This document shows, piece after piece, positions 46,144-56,132 of a stretch of 64,000 nt of DNA (within the stretch, counting starts at the first letter, position 1; each line of letters begins with the position of its first letter). Below the pieces are notes generated by a model. It saw nothing but the letters and a program-made list of their open reading frames with translations. It had not been told where the DNA came from and ran no database searches. This DNA comes from Staphylococcus equorum. GTDB lineage: Bacteria; Bacillota; Bacilli; Staphylococcales; Staphylococcaceae. Location: assembly GCF_029024965.1 (NCBI RefSeq), contig NZ_CP118982.1, positions 248,001 to 312,000 of the forward strand, read 5' to 3'. The position numbers and the translations under genes are program-made.

Positions 46144-47529
46144 ATGCAACAAGACACAGAACAATATATCTATAGACAGTTATATAACCGCTTAAAAGAT
46201 GATATACTCGCATTCAAATATGAAAGTCATGAAAAAATCCCTTCAAAAAGAGATATGGCAAAGCATCTTAATGTGAGTGTGAACAGTGTGAAATCAGCTT
46301 ACGAACAGCTATTAGCTGAAGGTTACATTTATACAAAGGAACGAAAAGGTTATTTTATAGAACCGTTAGATAAATTAATCGTCGATCCTGACGCACAAAT
46401 TTCATTAGAGGGCCACGAACATACAACTCGAACTACATTTGATTACTCTTTTTCCCATATGAGTACAGATATATCAGAATTTCCAGTCGACACATGGGCA
46501 AAGTTAACAAAGCGTGTATTTCAAGATTATGATTATTATTTGTCGACTATTCCACACGTTAAGGGCCCAATAGAACTAAGACAATCTATTGCAAAACTTG
46601 TGTCATATCAAAGAGGGATACAATGTCATCCTGAACAAATCGTTATAGGATCAGGAACGAATACTTTATTGATGCAGTTAATTCAATTATTGGAAAGAAA
46701 CGTAACGATTGCTGTAGAAAATCCTGGTTATTCACGTTTTAGAACATTACTAAATCAAACGAATACATCAACCACAGCAATAGAATTAGATCATAAAGGT
46801 ATATCTATAGATCAGCTCAAACAAGTGCAACCTAATGCTGTTATTGTAACACCATCTCACCAGTTTCCTATGGGCACCATTATGCCTGTCTCAAGACGAA
46901 TCGATTTATTAAACTGGGCAAGCCAAACACATAGCTATGTTATAGAAGATGACTACGATAGTGAGTTTAAGTATGAAACAGACAATATACCGTCATTGTT
47001 TAGTTTTGATAAAAATGACAGCGTGATTTACTTGGGTACTTTTTCCAAAACATTAATGCCAGGTTTACGTATGAGTTATATGATTTTACCATCAAAATTG
47101 ATTAAGCAGTTTGAATTACAAAATGATAATATGATACCAGATTTTTCTATGTTAAATGCATTAACACTCAATTTAATGATTAAAGAAGGTCATTACGAAA
47201 AATATATTAAAAAAATGCATCAACTATATGGAAAAAGAAGGTCTCTATTAATCGAACATTTAGAAAATGTTTTTAAAGATGACATTCAAATAAAAGATAC
47301 ACGCGCAGGTTTACACTTCATCATAGAAGTAGTTTCTCCTTATACATATACAGAAATTGAAACACGCGCAAAAGCACAAAAATTAGAACTTTATACTATT
47401 AAACGCTTTTCTGTAAAAACATTTCAAAAGAATGAGGCGGTTAAAATTTTAATTATTGGCTTCTCAAAAATTGAACAATCACAGATACCTGAAGCTGTAA
47501 AGCGTTTGAAACAAGTGCTTTCTGAATAA
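46144..47529 (+). CDS. gabR: MocR/GabR-type GntR-aminotransferase regulator
   Basis: A 461-residue regulator joining an N-terminal GntR winged helix (about residues 10-75, KRDMAKHLNVSVNSVKSAYEQLLAEGYIYTK) to a C-terminal class I aminotransferase-like domain. The PLP lysine should be the Lys of LGTFSKTLMPGLRMSY, and VIEDDYDSEF contains the PLP aspartate. Such regulators bind PLP and an amine. GabR turns on gabT/gabD in response to GABA; the three downstream genes fit that job. The same-strand order differs from Bacillus subtilis, where gabR is divergent. Confidence 0.85.
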   Translation: MQQDTEQYIYRQLYNRLKDDILAFKYESHEKIPSKRDMAKHLNVSVNSVKSAYEQLLAEGYIYTKERKGYFIEPLDKLIVDPDAQISLEGHEHTTRTTFDYSFSHMSTDISEFPVDTWAKLTKRVFQDYDYYLSTIPHVKGPIELRQSIAKLVSYQRGIQCHPEQIVIGSGTNTLLMQLIQLLERNVTIAVENPGYSRFRTLLNQTNTSTTAIELDHKGISIDQLKQVQPNAVIVTPSHQFPMGTIMPVSRRIDLLNWASQTHSYVIEDDYDSEFKYETDNIPSLFSFDKNDSVIYLGTFSKTLMPGLRMSYMILPSKLIKQFELQNDNMIPDFSMLNALTLNLMIKEGHYEKYIKKMHQLYGKRRSLLIEHLENVFKDDIQIKDTRAGLHFIIEVVSPYTYTEIETRAKAQKLELYTIKRFSVKTFQKNEAVKILIIGFSKIEQSQIPEAVKRLKQVLSE

Positions 47530-47636
47530 ACTGGTACCATTAGTTTGCTTAAACTGGGTCTTTACATAATACCAATAATGACTTAAATTTTTAGACAACC
47601 ATAAATCTTTTTTAATAAGCATGAGGAGGTTTTTTA

Positions 47637-48953
47637 ATGTCAGGTCAATTTGAGCATTTTAAAGAAAAAAGAGAAAAGTATGTAGCACGTGGTGTTGGTA
47701 ATGGAAATTTGCATGTTGCAGATAAAGCGCAAGGAGCAACAATTACTGACGTAGATGGTCATACATTTATTGATTTTGCTGGTGCTATTGGTACGCTTAA
47801 TGTCGGTCATACGCACCCAGAAATTACCAAACATTTAAAAGAAAAGCTAGATAAATTCATTCATCCCGGCTTTAATGTCATGATGTATGAAAGTTACCTT
47901 AACCTAGCACAGAAATTAACAGAGATTACGCCAGGTGAATTTGCTAAAAAAGCTATTTTACTAAACTCTGGTGCTGAAGCAGTAGAAAATGCAGTGAAAA
48001 TTGCTCGGAAATATACAGGTAGACAAGCCGTTGTATCATTTGTACGTGGTTTTCATGGTCGTACAAATTTAACAATGTCTATGACAAGCAAAGTGAAACC
48101 TTATAAATATGGATTCGGTCCATTTGCGCCTGAAGTTTATCAAGCACCATATCCTAATATTTCTGAAAAATCTGAAGAATTAACGGAAGATGCATATGTA
48201 GATCAAGTGATTCATAAATTACATGACTTCTTCATTGAAACTGTAGATCCAAGTGACGTTGCATGTATTGTAATGGAACCCGTACAAGGTGAAGGTGGAT
48301 TTATTATTCCTGATCAAAAGTTTGTTGATACAGTAAAACAAATTTGTGAAGATAATGGTATCGTTTTTGTAGTAGATGAAATACAAACGGGTTTTGCTAG
48401 AACAGGTAGAACCTTTGCAATTGAACATTTTGGTATTGAACCAGACTTAATCACAGTTTCTAAATCACTTGCTGCGGGATTTCCTTTAAGTGGTGTAGTA
48501 GGTAAAGCAGAAATCATTGATAGTGCAGCGCCAGGAGAATTAGGAGGTACGTATGCAGGTAATCCATTAGCTTGTGAAGCTGCGTTAAAAGTAATTGATA
48601 TTATAGAGCAAGAGCAATTAAATGATAAAGCAGAACAGCTTGGCCATGATATTGAAGTATATTTGCAAGAACTCAGTCAGTCACACAAGCATATCGCACA
48701 GATTCGTCGTCTAGGGGCTATGGTAGCTTTTGAAGTTGTAGATGCTGAAACAGGTTTACCTGATAAAGCACTGACAGGTAAAATCACACAAACAGCAAAT
48801 GACAAAGGCTTATTGTTATTATCTGCAGGAATTAAAGGCAATGTTATACGCTTCTTACCTCCATTAGTAATAACTGATGAAGAACTTAACCAAGGCTTAA
48901 ACATTTTAACGCATGTATTTGATGAAGTGACTTCAAATTATAGCGTTTCTTAA
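47637..48953 (+). CDS. gabT: 4-aminobutyrate aminotransferase
   Basis: A 438-residue class III aminotransferase that moves the amino group from GABA (or a similar omega-amino acid) to 2-oxoglutarate. NSGAEAVENAVKIARKYTGR (residues about 112-131) binds PLP phosphate; FVVDEIQTGFARTG has the PLP aspartate; LITVSKSLAAGFPLSGV has the Schiff-base lysine. Length is usual. GAGGAGG precedes the ATG. It is followed by gabD, the next step of the pathway, so the substrate is probably GABA; other omega-amines are possible. Confidence 0.9.
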   Translation: MSGQFEHFKEKREKYVARGVGNGNLHVADKAQGATITDVDGHTFIDFAGAIGTLNVGHTHPEITKHLKEKLDKFIHPGFNVMMYESYLNLAQKLTEITPGEFAKKAILLNSGAEAVENAVKIARKYTGRQAVVSFVRGFHGRTNLTMSMTSKVKPYKYGFGPFAPEVYQAPYPNISEKSEELTEDAYVDQVIHKLHDFFIETVDPSDVACIVMEPVQGEGGFIIPDQKFVDTVKQICEDNGIVFVVDEIQTGFARTGRTFAIEHFGIEPDLITVSKSLAAGFPLSGVVGKAEIIDSAAPGELGGTYAGNPLACEAALKVIDIIEQEQLNDKAEQLGHDIEVYLQELSQSHKHIAQIRRLGAMVAFEVVDAETGLPDKALTGKITQTANDKGLLLLSAGIKGNVIRFLPPLVITDEELNQGLNILTHVFDEVTSNYSVS

Positions 48954-49038
48954 AAAATGAAGTTCATTTTCAAAATATTAAAAGGTATAAGTTAATGGTA
49001 GACATAGAGTATAAAACGTTTTTTAAGGAGTGAAGGAT

Positions 49039-50418
49039 ATGGAACAGTTAGAAGTATATAATCCAGCAACGAATGAAGTAGTTGAACGTTTAGATTACAC
49101 GACGCATGAGGAGATTGATGCACAGATAAACCGTGCTCATCAAGCTTTTCAAGAATGGAAAGTTGTAGATGCACATGAACGTGCTAGTAAATTAAACCAA
49201 TGGGCTACACTTATAGATGAACACCAAGATGAACTTGCACGTCTGATTACCCTTGAAGGTGGTAAACCTTTAGCTGAAGCTCAAGGGGAAGTAGCTTATG
49301 CGAATTCTTATGTGAAATGGTATGCAGAAGAAGCGAAACGTGTCTATGGACGTACAATTCCGGCCCATACACCTTCTAAGAAAATGGTTATAGATAAATT
49401 TCCAGTTGGTGTGGTTGGAGCAATTACACCTTGGAATTTTCCAGCAGCAATGATTACGCGTAAAATGGCACCAGCTTTAGCAGCAGGATGTACAATCATT
49501 TGTAAGCCAGCAGTGAAGACACCTTTAACTACAATCAAATTAGTAGAACTTGCACATGAAGCGGGTATTCCGAAAGATGCGATATCTTATATTATTGCAT
49601 CAGGTAAAGATGCGGGTGATATATTTACTGGACATGGCCAAATTAATAAAATAACGTTTACTGGATCGACAGCCGTTGGTAAAACATTAATTGAACAATC
49701 AGCACAAACAGTTAAAAATGTAACGATGGAACTTGGAGGTCTTGCACCGTTTATTGTACATAATGATGTAGATATTGAAGCAGCCGTTGATGGGACGATT
49801 GCTTCTAAGTTCAGAAATGCTGGACAAACATGCATATGTGCAAACCGTATCTTTGTACATAAAGATATAGCGGAACAATATACAGCAAGACTAACTGAAA
49901 AAGTACATGCACTCACAGTAGGTGATGGTTTAGAGGAAGAAGTTAAAATAGGTCCTCTAATAGATCACAATGCTGTCGAGAAAGTGTTAACACATATTAC
50001 GGATGCACAAGACAAAGGTGGCAAGTTATCTCGTAGTTTAGAAGAGATCCAAGCATTAGGTGGCAATTTCTTAAAACCAGTAGTAATTTCTAATGTAGAT
50101 TTGAACATGAAAGTGATGCATGAAGAAACATTTGGACCTGTGGCACCAATCATGACCTATGATGATTTAGATGAAGTGATAGACATTGCAAATGATACTG
50201 AATTTGGGTTAGCTTCATATTTCTTCACAAATAATTATCGTACTGGATTGAAATTATTTAATGAATTAGAGTACGGCGTCATTGGATGGAACGACGGTGG
50301 CCCTTCTGCAGCACACGCACCTTTTGGTGGTTTGAAAGAAAGTGGTTATGGTCGAGAAGGCGGTACAGAAGGAATTGAACCATATTTAGAAACTAAATAT
50401 CTATCAATAGAAACTTAG
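49039..50418 (+). CDS. gabD: Succinate-semialdehyde dehydrogenase
   Basis: A 459-residue aldehyde dehydrogenase. Active-site Cys is in NAGQTCICANRI, the general-base Glu in MELGGLAPF, and GSTAVGKTL is the NAD(P) loop. The sequence is of the GabD type, oxidising succinate semialdehyde to succinate. The ATG at 49039 is chosen over the in-frame GTG at 49030 because AAGGAG (49025-49030) overlaps that GTG. It follows gabT after about 85 bp and precedes a permease in the same direction. Confidence 0.9.
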   Translation: MEQLEVYNPATNEVVERLDYTTHEEIDAQINRAHQAFQEWKVVDAHERASKLNQWATLIDEHQDELARLITLEGGKPLAEAQGEVAYANSYVKWYAEEAKRVYGRTIPAHTPSKKMVIDKFPVGVVGAITPWNFPAAMITRKMAPALAAGCTIICKPAVKTPLTTIKLVELAHEAGIPKDAISYIIASGKDAGDIFTGHGQINKITFTGSTAVGKTLIEQSAQTVKNVTMELGGLAPFIVHNDVDIEAAVDGTIASKFRNAGQTCICANRIFVHKDIAEQYTARLTEKVHALTVGDGLEEEVKIGPLIDHNAVEKVLTHITDAQDKGGKLSRSLEEIQALGGNFLKPVVISNVDLNMKVMHEETFGPVAPIMTYDDLDEVIDIANDTEFGLASYFFTNNYRTGLKLFNELEYGVIGWNDGGPSAAHAPFGGLKESGYGREGGTEGIEPYLETKYLSIET

Positions 50419-50583
50419 CAGATAATTTTGATTTTCAACAATTACAATATGAAATGATTTAAACGTAAACAAAGTGCGGAAATAAAGTGATTGCAAGGTT
50501 GGAAATATCGTAATTAATTAGATGTTATTTCAGCCTTAATATATCACTTTTTGAAATTTGATGAATGATATGGGGTATGTTCA

Positions 50584-51966
50584 ATGAAATCAGAATTTAA
50601 TAAATCAATGAGTATTGTTGATGTCTTGTTTCTTGCTATCGGCGCCATGCTTGGATGGGGATGGGTCGTATTATCAGGAGAATGGGTTTCAACAGCAGGT
50701 TTTGTAGGAAGTATTATTGCATTTTTAATAGGTGGATTTTTAGTTATTGTGATAGGACTTACATATGCAGAGTTAGCTGCAGCTATTCCTGAAACAGGAG
50801 GCGGATTTGTTTTTGTGAAAAAAGCATTTTCTTCGGGGATTGCTTTTATATCCGGCTGGTCGGTACTTTTTGGCTATGTCTCTGTAATAACATTCGAAGC
50901 GGTTGCTTTGCCAACTGTGATAGATTATGTAATTCCGTTTCAGCATCAAGGGTTATTGTGGAATATCGCAGGATGGGATGTTTATCTGACATGGGTACTC
51001 ATCGGTTCTGTAGGAAGTATCATCTTAACGTCACTTAATTACTTCGGCGTTAAGCCAGCAGCGATTATACAAACAGTGTTTACAATATTTATCGTTGGAG
51101 TAGGATTACTACTTGTGTTTGGTGCAGGGTTTAATGGTAACTTTAATAATTTACAACCATTTGAAAATGGTGTTGGTGGTACAATGTCTGTCTTAATGAT
51201 GATTCCTTTCTTATTTGTGGGATTTGACGTCATACCGCAAATAGCTGAAGAAGTAAAAGCACCAGCTAAAAAAATTGGTGGTATTTTAATTTTTTCTATT
51301 ATTGCGTCAGTCATATTTTATTTATTGATTGTTTTTGGTGTATCCACAGGACTATCTCCACAAGCATTGACGACAAGTAGCTTAGCTACAGCTGATGCGA
51401 TGGTCAATTTATTCGGTCATAGTGGTTTCGGTATCTTGCTAGTACTTGGTGGTGTCGCCGGTATTATTACGAGTTGGAATGCTTTCATTATTGGTGGTAG
51501 CAGAATATTATATGCCATGGCCAAAAATAAGATGATTCCTCAATGGTTTGCTTATATACATCCCAAGTTTAAAACACCTACACACGGTATTTTATTCTTA
51601 GGTGTACTTGCATTTGTTGCACCATTATTAGGTAGACCTGCACTTCAGTGGATTGTTAATGCAGGGGGTATAGGTGTTGTATTAGGTTACTTACTCGTGG
51701 CTATTTCATTCCTTAAGTTACGTAAAACACAGCCAGAGTTAGAACGCCCTTATCGTATTAAGAATGGTAAAGCAGTCGGTATAATTGCAATTGTATTAAG
51801 TGTGTTATTCTTAATCATATACTTGCCTGGCATGCCATCATCATTGGCTTGGCCATCAGAATGGTTGATTGTCTTAGTTTGGTATTTCATTGCATTTGTA
51901 CTCTATTTTACACAAAAGAGAAATGTTGTGAGTAGTGAGCAAGTACCAATACAAGAAGATAGGTAA
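50584..51966 (+). CDS. APC-superfamily amino-acid permease
   Basis: A 460-residue permease with about 12 helices; GAMLGWGWVVLSGEW near residue 17 is the first-helix substrate signature, and AAIPETGGGFVFVKKAFS follows near residue 65. It lies 165 bp after gabD in the same direction, without a terminator between them, so GABA or a related amino acid is the likely substrate (inferred from position). It ends at a strong hairpin. Confidence 0.83.
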   Translation: MKSEFNKSMSIVDVLFLAIGAMLGWGWVVLSGEWVSTAGFVGSIIAFLIGGFLVIVIGLTYAELAAAIPETGGGFVFVKKAFSSGIAFISGWSVLFGYVSVITFEAVALPTVIDYVIPFQHQGLLWNIAGWDVYLTWVLIGSVGSIILTSLNYFGVKPAAIIQTVFTIFIVGVGLLLVFGAGFNGNFNNLQPFENGVGGTMSVLMMIPFLFVGFDVIPQIAEEVKAPAKKIGGILIFSIIASVIFYLLIVFGVSTGLSPQALTTSSLATADAMVNLFGHSGFGILLVLGGVAGIITSWNAFIIGGSRILYAMAKNKMIPQWFAYIHPKFKTPTHGILFLGVLAFVAPLLGRPALQWIVNAGGIGVVLGYLLVAISFLKLRKTQPELERPYRIKNGKAVGIIAIVLSVLFLIIYLPGMPSSLAWPSEWLIVLVWYFIAFVLYFTQKRNVVSSEQVPIQEDR

Positions 51967-51991
51967 TATTATTTTAATATAGGATAAATAC

Positions 51992-52028
51992 AAAAAGCAG
52001 CCCGAATTTTATATTCGGGCTGCTTTTT
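51992..52028. terminator. Bidirectional terminator
   Basis: AAAAAGCAGCCCGAAT (51992-52007) and its complement at 52013-52028 pair perfectly with a five-base loop and T-runs on both sides. It serves the permease and the converging EIIC gene. Confidence 0.93.
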
Positions 52029-52078
52029 GTGCACGCTTTTCCACATATGAGTCAGATTCAATTATCACTATTTAAAAA

Positions 52079-53086
52079 TTAGTTAGCGATATGGATAAGT
52101 TGATCTCCAGGTTTAATCCATTGCTTATTTAAACATAGTTTATATAATGAAAAACTAATAGCTGCAGGTAAGAGGATGTGGAATACAAGGATTAACATCC
52201 AAACTTGTAGTGAGCCACCCATCGTATTAATAGTCATAATTTGACCGATGAATCCACTTGTTCCCATACCGGCACCAGCAGCATTATTCGTCATAGGGAA
52301 CAATGTTGTCATGATAGGTGCAACAATTGCACTCGCAAGTGTTGGAGGTAAGAGTATCATAGGGTGCTTAATAATATTTGGAACTTGTAACATGCTTGTA
52401 CCAATTCCAACGGATAATATACCGCCCCAGCCATTGTCTTTAAAGCCATTGACTGCAAATCCAACCATTTGAGCTGCGCAACCAATTGTCGCCGCTCCGG
52501 CAGCTAATCCACTTAAATCAAGCATAAGTGCAAGTGCAGCACTAGAAATAGGCGCCGTTAAAGCTAAACCGAAGATGACAGCTACGAGAATCCCCATTAT
52601 GAATGGTTGTTGCTCAGTAGCAGCGTTGATGATTTTGCCTAAGCCAGTCATAAATTGATTGAGCGCTGGACCAAAGCTTTTTGCAATGAAACCACCAATA
52701 ATAATTGTTAGTAAGGGCGTTATAATAATATCGATTTTTGTTTTTCCTGCATATAATCTACTCAGTTCAACTACGATTAAAGTAGCAATATATGCCCCCA
52801 CAGGACCACCTTCAAAAGTGGTATACCCCAATGTTCCTACAATGACACAAGAAAAAACAACGAGTGGTTTTGCACCTAATCCATATGCAATTGCAACACC
52901 TATCGCTGCACCTGTCACAGACATGGCAACCTTACCTATTTCAGTTAAAAATGTTAAGTCTAATTGAGGTAGTAATGTTTGACTACCTATTGTATCCAAA
53001 ATTAACCCGATAATTAACGATCCGAATAATCCTAAAGCCATAAAACTGAGTGCTTCTATGACCCACCTATGTAAATAATTCTTCAT
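52079..53086 (-). CDS. PfoR/EIIC-like PTS membrane protein
   Basis: A 335-residue membrane protein with nine or ten predicted helices and the Gly/Ala-rich pattern of the PTS EIIC_2 (PfoR) group. TAPISSAALALMLDL near residue 180, and NNAAGAGMGTSGFIGQI near residue 265, are typical. There is no adjacent EIIA or EIIB gene, as is usual for this group, so transport by phosphorylation is unproven. The name PfoR comes from a perfringolysin regulator, but no toxin role follows. Confidence 0.78.
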   Translation of the reverse strand: MKNYLHRWVIEALSFMALGLFGSLIIGLILDTIGSQTLLPQLDLTFLTEIGKVAMSVTGAAIGVAIAYGLGAKPLVVFSCVIVGTLGYTTFEGGPVGAYIATLIVVELSRLYAGKTKIDIIITPLLTIIIGGFIAKSFGPALNQFMTGLGKIINAATEQQPFIMGILVAVIFGLALTAPISSAALALMLDLSGLAAGAATIGCAAQMVGFAVNGFKDNGWGGILSVGIGTSMLQVPNIIKHPMILLPPTLASAIVAPIMTTLFPMTNNAAGAGMGTSGFIGQIMTINTMGGSLQVWMLILVFHILLPAAISFSLYKLCLNKQWIKPGDQLIHIAN

Positions 53087-53282
53087 TTTTGTCCCCTTAA
53101 TCTTTAAATAAAGTTATTTTATAAATTAAATTTAGTATATAGATATTTTTCAATGATGGCTAGTATATTTTAAGAATTAGTTTATAGTCAATATATCGCA
53201 AAATTAAATAGTTGAGATTATAAAAATTTAATTAGGTTATATAGTATAAATACAAGATGTTTCAACGGTTAGGGGGATTAGA

Positions 53283-53846
53283 ATGTCGGAAATATATACG
53301 ATAGGTCACGCGAATCATTCGGAACAGCAATTTATAGATATGCTTCAACAATTTAATATAGAGGTCATTGTGGATGTACGTGCGTATAGAGGGAGTAAAC
53401 GCAATCCTCAATTTAATGAAGAGAATATGAGAAAATGGCTCACTGAAGCAAACATTGAATATCAATATAATACGTTGTTAGGTGGTAGAAGAAAAGCCTC
53501 TGAAAGTGTAGGTAGAACAATAAATGAAGCATGGAATAATGAGTCTTTCCATAATTACGCTGATTATACTTTGACGAAAGACTTTCAAGAAGGAATCAAT
53601 GCATTAGAAGTGTTAGGGGATTCAAAACGTGTAGCATACATGTGTTCAGAACCTCATCCAGCGCGATGTCATAGATTAATTGTGAGTAATTGGCTAACTG
53701 CTCACAAATGGTCTGTACATCATATTATGCTTGATAACGAACAACAAATTATTCAGCAACAGCATGAATTAGGACAATGGGGTGCTTTGCCGATTATAGA
53801 AGATGATGGATACATTGTTTATCCTGAAATTGATGAAGGTAATTAG
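53283..53846 (+). CDS. DUF488-family protein
   Basis: A 187-residue DUF488 protein. Signatures are YTIGHANHSEQQFIDML, VDVRAYRGSKRNPQF and the later CSEPHPARCHR (residues about 120-130), which contains the conserved Cys/His residues. The function of the family is unknown. AGGGGG lies near the start. It stands alone and ends at a bidirectional hairpin. Confidence 0.87.
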   Translation: MSEIYTIGHANHSEQQFIDMLQQFNIEVIVDVRAYRGSKRNPQFNEENMRKWLTEANIEYQYNTLLGGRRKASESVGRTINEAWNNESFHNYADYTLTKDFQEGINALEVLGDSKRVAYMCSEPHPARCHRLIVSNWLTAHKWSVHHIMLDNEQQIIQQQHELGQWGALPIIEDDGYIVYPEIDEGN

Positions 53847-54003
53847 GATGTTATTGCTGATTACATACCATAGGAACTTCATGAACTTATAATCTCAAAT
53901 CACCTCACATTCTAGTAGGACGCATACAAAAAATATGTGTTTTAGGTGTTTGTTGTTACGAAAAAAGTACCTCTATGTACAAATAAAAAAACCTAATCAT
54001 GAA

Positions 54004-54043
54004 AAAAGCAGTTTTCTACATTTTGAGTAGAAAACTGCTTTTA
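54004..54043. terminator. Bidirectional terminator between DUF488 and fda
   Basis: AAAAGCAGTTTTCTAC (54004-54019) and its complement (54027-54042) pair perfectly over a seven-base loop, with A- and T-runs at the ends. Confidence 0.92.
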
Positions 54044-54118
54044 TTAGTTTACTGAGGTATTCAAATCTCAAGAGCTCTGATTTTCCTGGGAAATAAATAA
54101 TGTGTAGGAATTATTTAT

Positions 54119-55009
54119 TTAGGCTTTATTGACTGAAGCGTCATAAATAGATTCGATTGTTTCACCTAAGATTTTATCAAATTCTTCATCTGATTGATTT
54201 ACATTTAAATCATTAATAAGTGCACGTGAGAAGCTAGCAATTAAATCTTTGTTTTGTTTAAGGACTTCGTTTGCATGTTCTCTACTGTATCCACCTGATA
54301 GTGCAACAACACGTACAACATTAGCATGGTCAATAAGTGTTTGGTATTGGTTAGCTTTTGTAGGGATAGATAGTTTTAACATCACAAGTTGATCATCGTT
54401 TAATTTGTTTAGTTCTTCTAAGATTGAGTCAGCTAAATATGCTTCAATTTCTGCTTTATTTTCAGCATTAATATTAACTTCTGGTTCAATGATTGGAACT
54501 AATCCAGCAGAGATAATTTGTTTAGCAACATCAAATTGTTGTTTTACCACTAAATCAATACCATCTTTGTTTAGTTCTAAAATATTAGAACGCATTTTCG
54601 TACCAAAAATTTTGTGTTCATTGGCACGACTTAATAAAGCATCTAAATCTGGCATAGGTTTCATTAATTGAACGCCATCTTTTTGTTCGTCTAAACCTTT
54701 ATCAACTTTTAAGAAGGGAACAACGCCTTTATCTGCTAAGTAATCTCCAGTATGTTTACCGTCTACTTCGCGATCCATCGTTTGTTCGAAAAGAATTGCA
54801 CCAATAATTTTATCAGCACTGAATGAAGGTGATGATACAATACGTGTACGCATGTCATGAACGAGTTTGAACATTTCATCTTCGCTATCGTATTGATCTT
54901 CAGTAACGCCGTAATCTTTAAGCGCTTTTGGTGTACTACCACCACTTTGATCTAATGCAGCAATGAAACCTTTACCATTTTTCACTTTATCAAATTGTTC
55001 TTTATTCAT
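54119..55009 (-). CDS. fda: Class I fructose-bisphosphate aldolase
   Basis: A 296-residue Schiff-base aldolase that splits fructose 1,6-bisphosphate to glyceraldehyde 3-phosphate and dihydroxyacetone phosphate. [17 protein letters not shown] (residues about 17-33), [10 protein letters not shown] and [12 protein letters not shown] are the class I signature; one of the Lys is the Schiff-base residue. The ATG at 55009, after AAGGAGTGG, gives 296 residues, as in S. aureus; the longer start upstream is rejected. It is monocistronic. Confidence 0.95.
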   Translation of the reverse strand: MNKEQFDKVKNGKGFIAALDQSGGSTPKALKDYGVTEDQYDSEDEMFKLVHDMRTRIVSSPSFSADKIIGAILFEQTMDREVDGKHTGDYLADKGVVPFLKVDKGLDEQKDGVQLMKPMPDLDALLSRANEHKIFGTKMRSNILELNKDGIDLVVKQQFDVAKQIISAGLVPIIEPEVNINAENKAEIEAYLADSILEELNKLNDDQLVMLKLSIPTKANQYQTLIDHANVVRVVALSGGYSREHANEVLKQNKDLIASFSRALINDLNVNQSDEEFDKILGETIESIYDASVNKA

Positions 55010-55136
55010 TCTTACCACTCCTTTTACTGTATTCTCTTTTAGTATGATAAAAATTGAAGCATAACGCAAGTTCAAGGCACTTAAGATACTAAAATATAAT
55101 AAATATTCTATCTAATATAAAAAAATGTACATTAAA

Positions 55137-55862
55137 CTAGGTCATAGGTTTAGAGACTGATATTAAAAATATAGGTGTTGGATTATAAAAAGCATCTTGT
55201 TCTTTATATACTCGAGCATAAACACCAGTATCAAGATGAATGTTTTGATATCCTAACTGTTTTAAGATGTTTATGTCATATCGTGGTCTTGATTGATGAT
55301 TAATAGGTATGCTTTGTTTGATGATTTCGCTTTCCTGCAACATCTCATCTCCCAGTGTGTTATGTGCGTGATCTGTTGAGATATCCCCGTAATTAATAAA
55401 GGAATCTTTGCCATAGTTACCATCTATATTAATAAGATGACCATTTGGTTTTAACACACGTAACCACTCTTTGTAAGTAGCTTGTGTGTTAGGCATTAAC
55501 CATGTCACATTTCGAGCGATAACGACATCAAAAGTTTCATTTTCATAATTTAGATGTTCTGCATCCATGACTTTAAATTGTATATTTTGATTTAATTGTT
55601 GTGCATTCTGTTTTGCAGATTGAATCATATCAGGAGCAAGATCAATACCTGATACTTCAGCGCCTTGTTGTGCACATATGATTGCTAGAAAACCAGCACC
55701 TGTACCTATGTCTAAGACTTTTAAACCATCTCTTAATCGAGTAATTGCTTCTATCTCTTTCAACCAAGCTGTTGCATGACTACTTTCTAATTCGGCCTGT
55801 TTATCTTTACTAAAAGACTCGGCACGTTTATCCCAATAATTTACAATTTGTTTTTTATCCAT
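55137..55862 (-). CDS. Class I SAM-dependent methyltransferase
   Basis: A 241-residue methyltransferase. The S-adenosylmethionine loop is VLDIGTGAGFLAI (residues about 48-60), followed by SGIDLAPDMI (acidic residue after strand 2) and VMDAEHLNYENETFDVVIARNVTWLM. It is of the UbiE/small-molecule type; the substrate is unknown. The ATG at 55862 is chosen because AGAGGG lies before it. The start is close to a Fur-box-like site across the divergent gap from the siderophore lipoprotein. Confidence 0.83.
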   Translation of the reverse strand: MDKKQIVNYWDKRAESFSKDKQAELESSHATAWLKEIEAITRLRDGLKVLDIGTGAGFLAIICAQQGAEVSGIDLAPDMIQSAKQNAQQLNQNIQFKVMDAEHLNYENETFDVVIARNVTWLMPNTQATYKEWLRVLKPNGHLINIDGNYGKDSFINYGDISTDHAHNTLGDEMLQESEIIKQSIPINHQSRPRYDINILKQLGYQNIHLDTGVYARVYKEQDAFYNPTPIFLISVSKPMT

Positions 55863-55950
55863 TTTCAAACCCTCTTTATTCAAGACTTTATTATTCCTTC
55901 TATATTATAGAATACTTTCAATTAAAAGTAAGATAATTAAAATACATATT

Positions 55951-55969
55951 GAAATTGATTATCATTATC
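55951..55969. promoter_or_regulatory. Fur-box-like site
   Basis: GAAATTGATTATCATTATC matches the 19-bp Fur consensus GATAATGATAATCATTATC at 16 of 19 positions. It lies in the divergent gap, 165 bases upstream of the siderophore lipoprotein gene, and predicts iron repression of that gene and perhaps of the methyltransferase gene. Confidence 0.75.
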
Positions 55970-56132
55970 ATTAGAATGGTTTATATATAGATAAATATGC
56001 ATAAATATAGACTTTGAATGCTATTGGAAGTATTTAATCAATTTTTATGGATGCATATAGGTCTAGTACTTATAAATTACACTAGGCTATTTTGACTTAG
56101 TTTAGAAAATAGATATGAACAGGAGATCAGCA

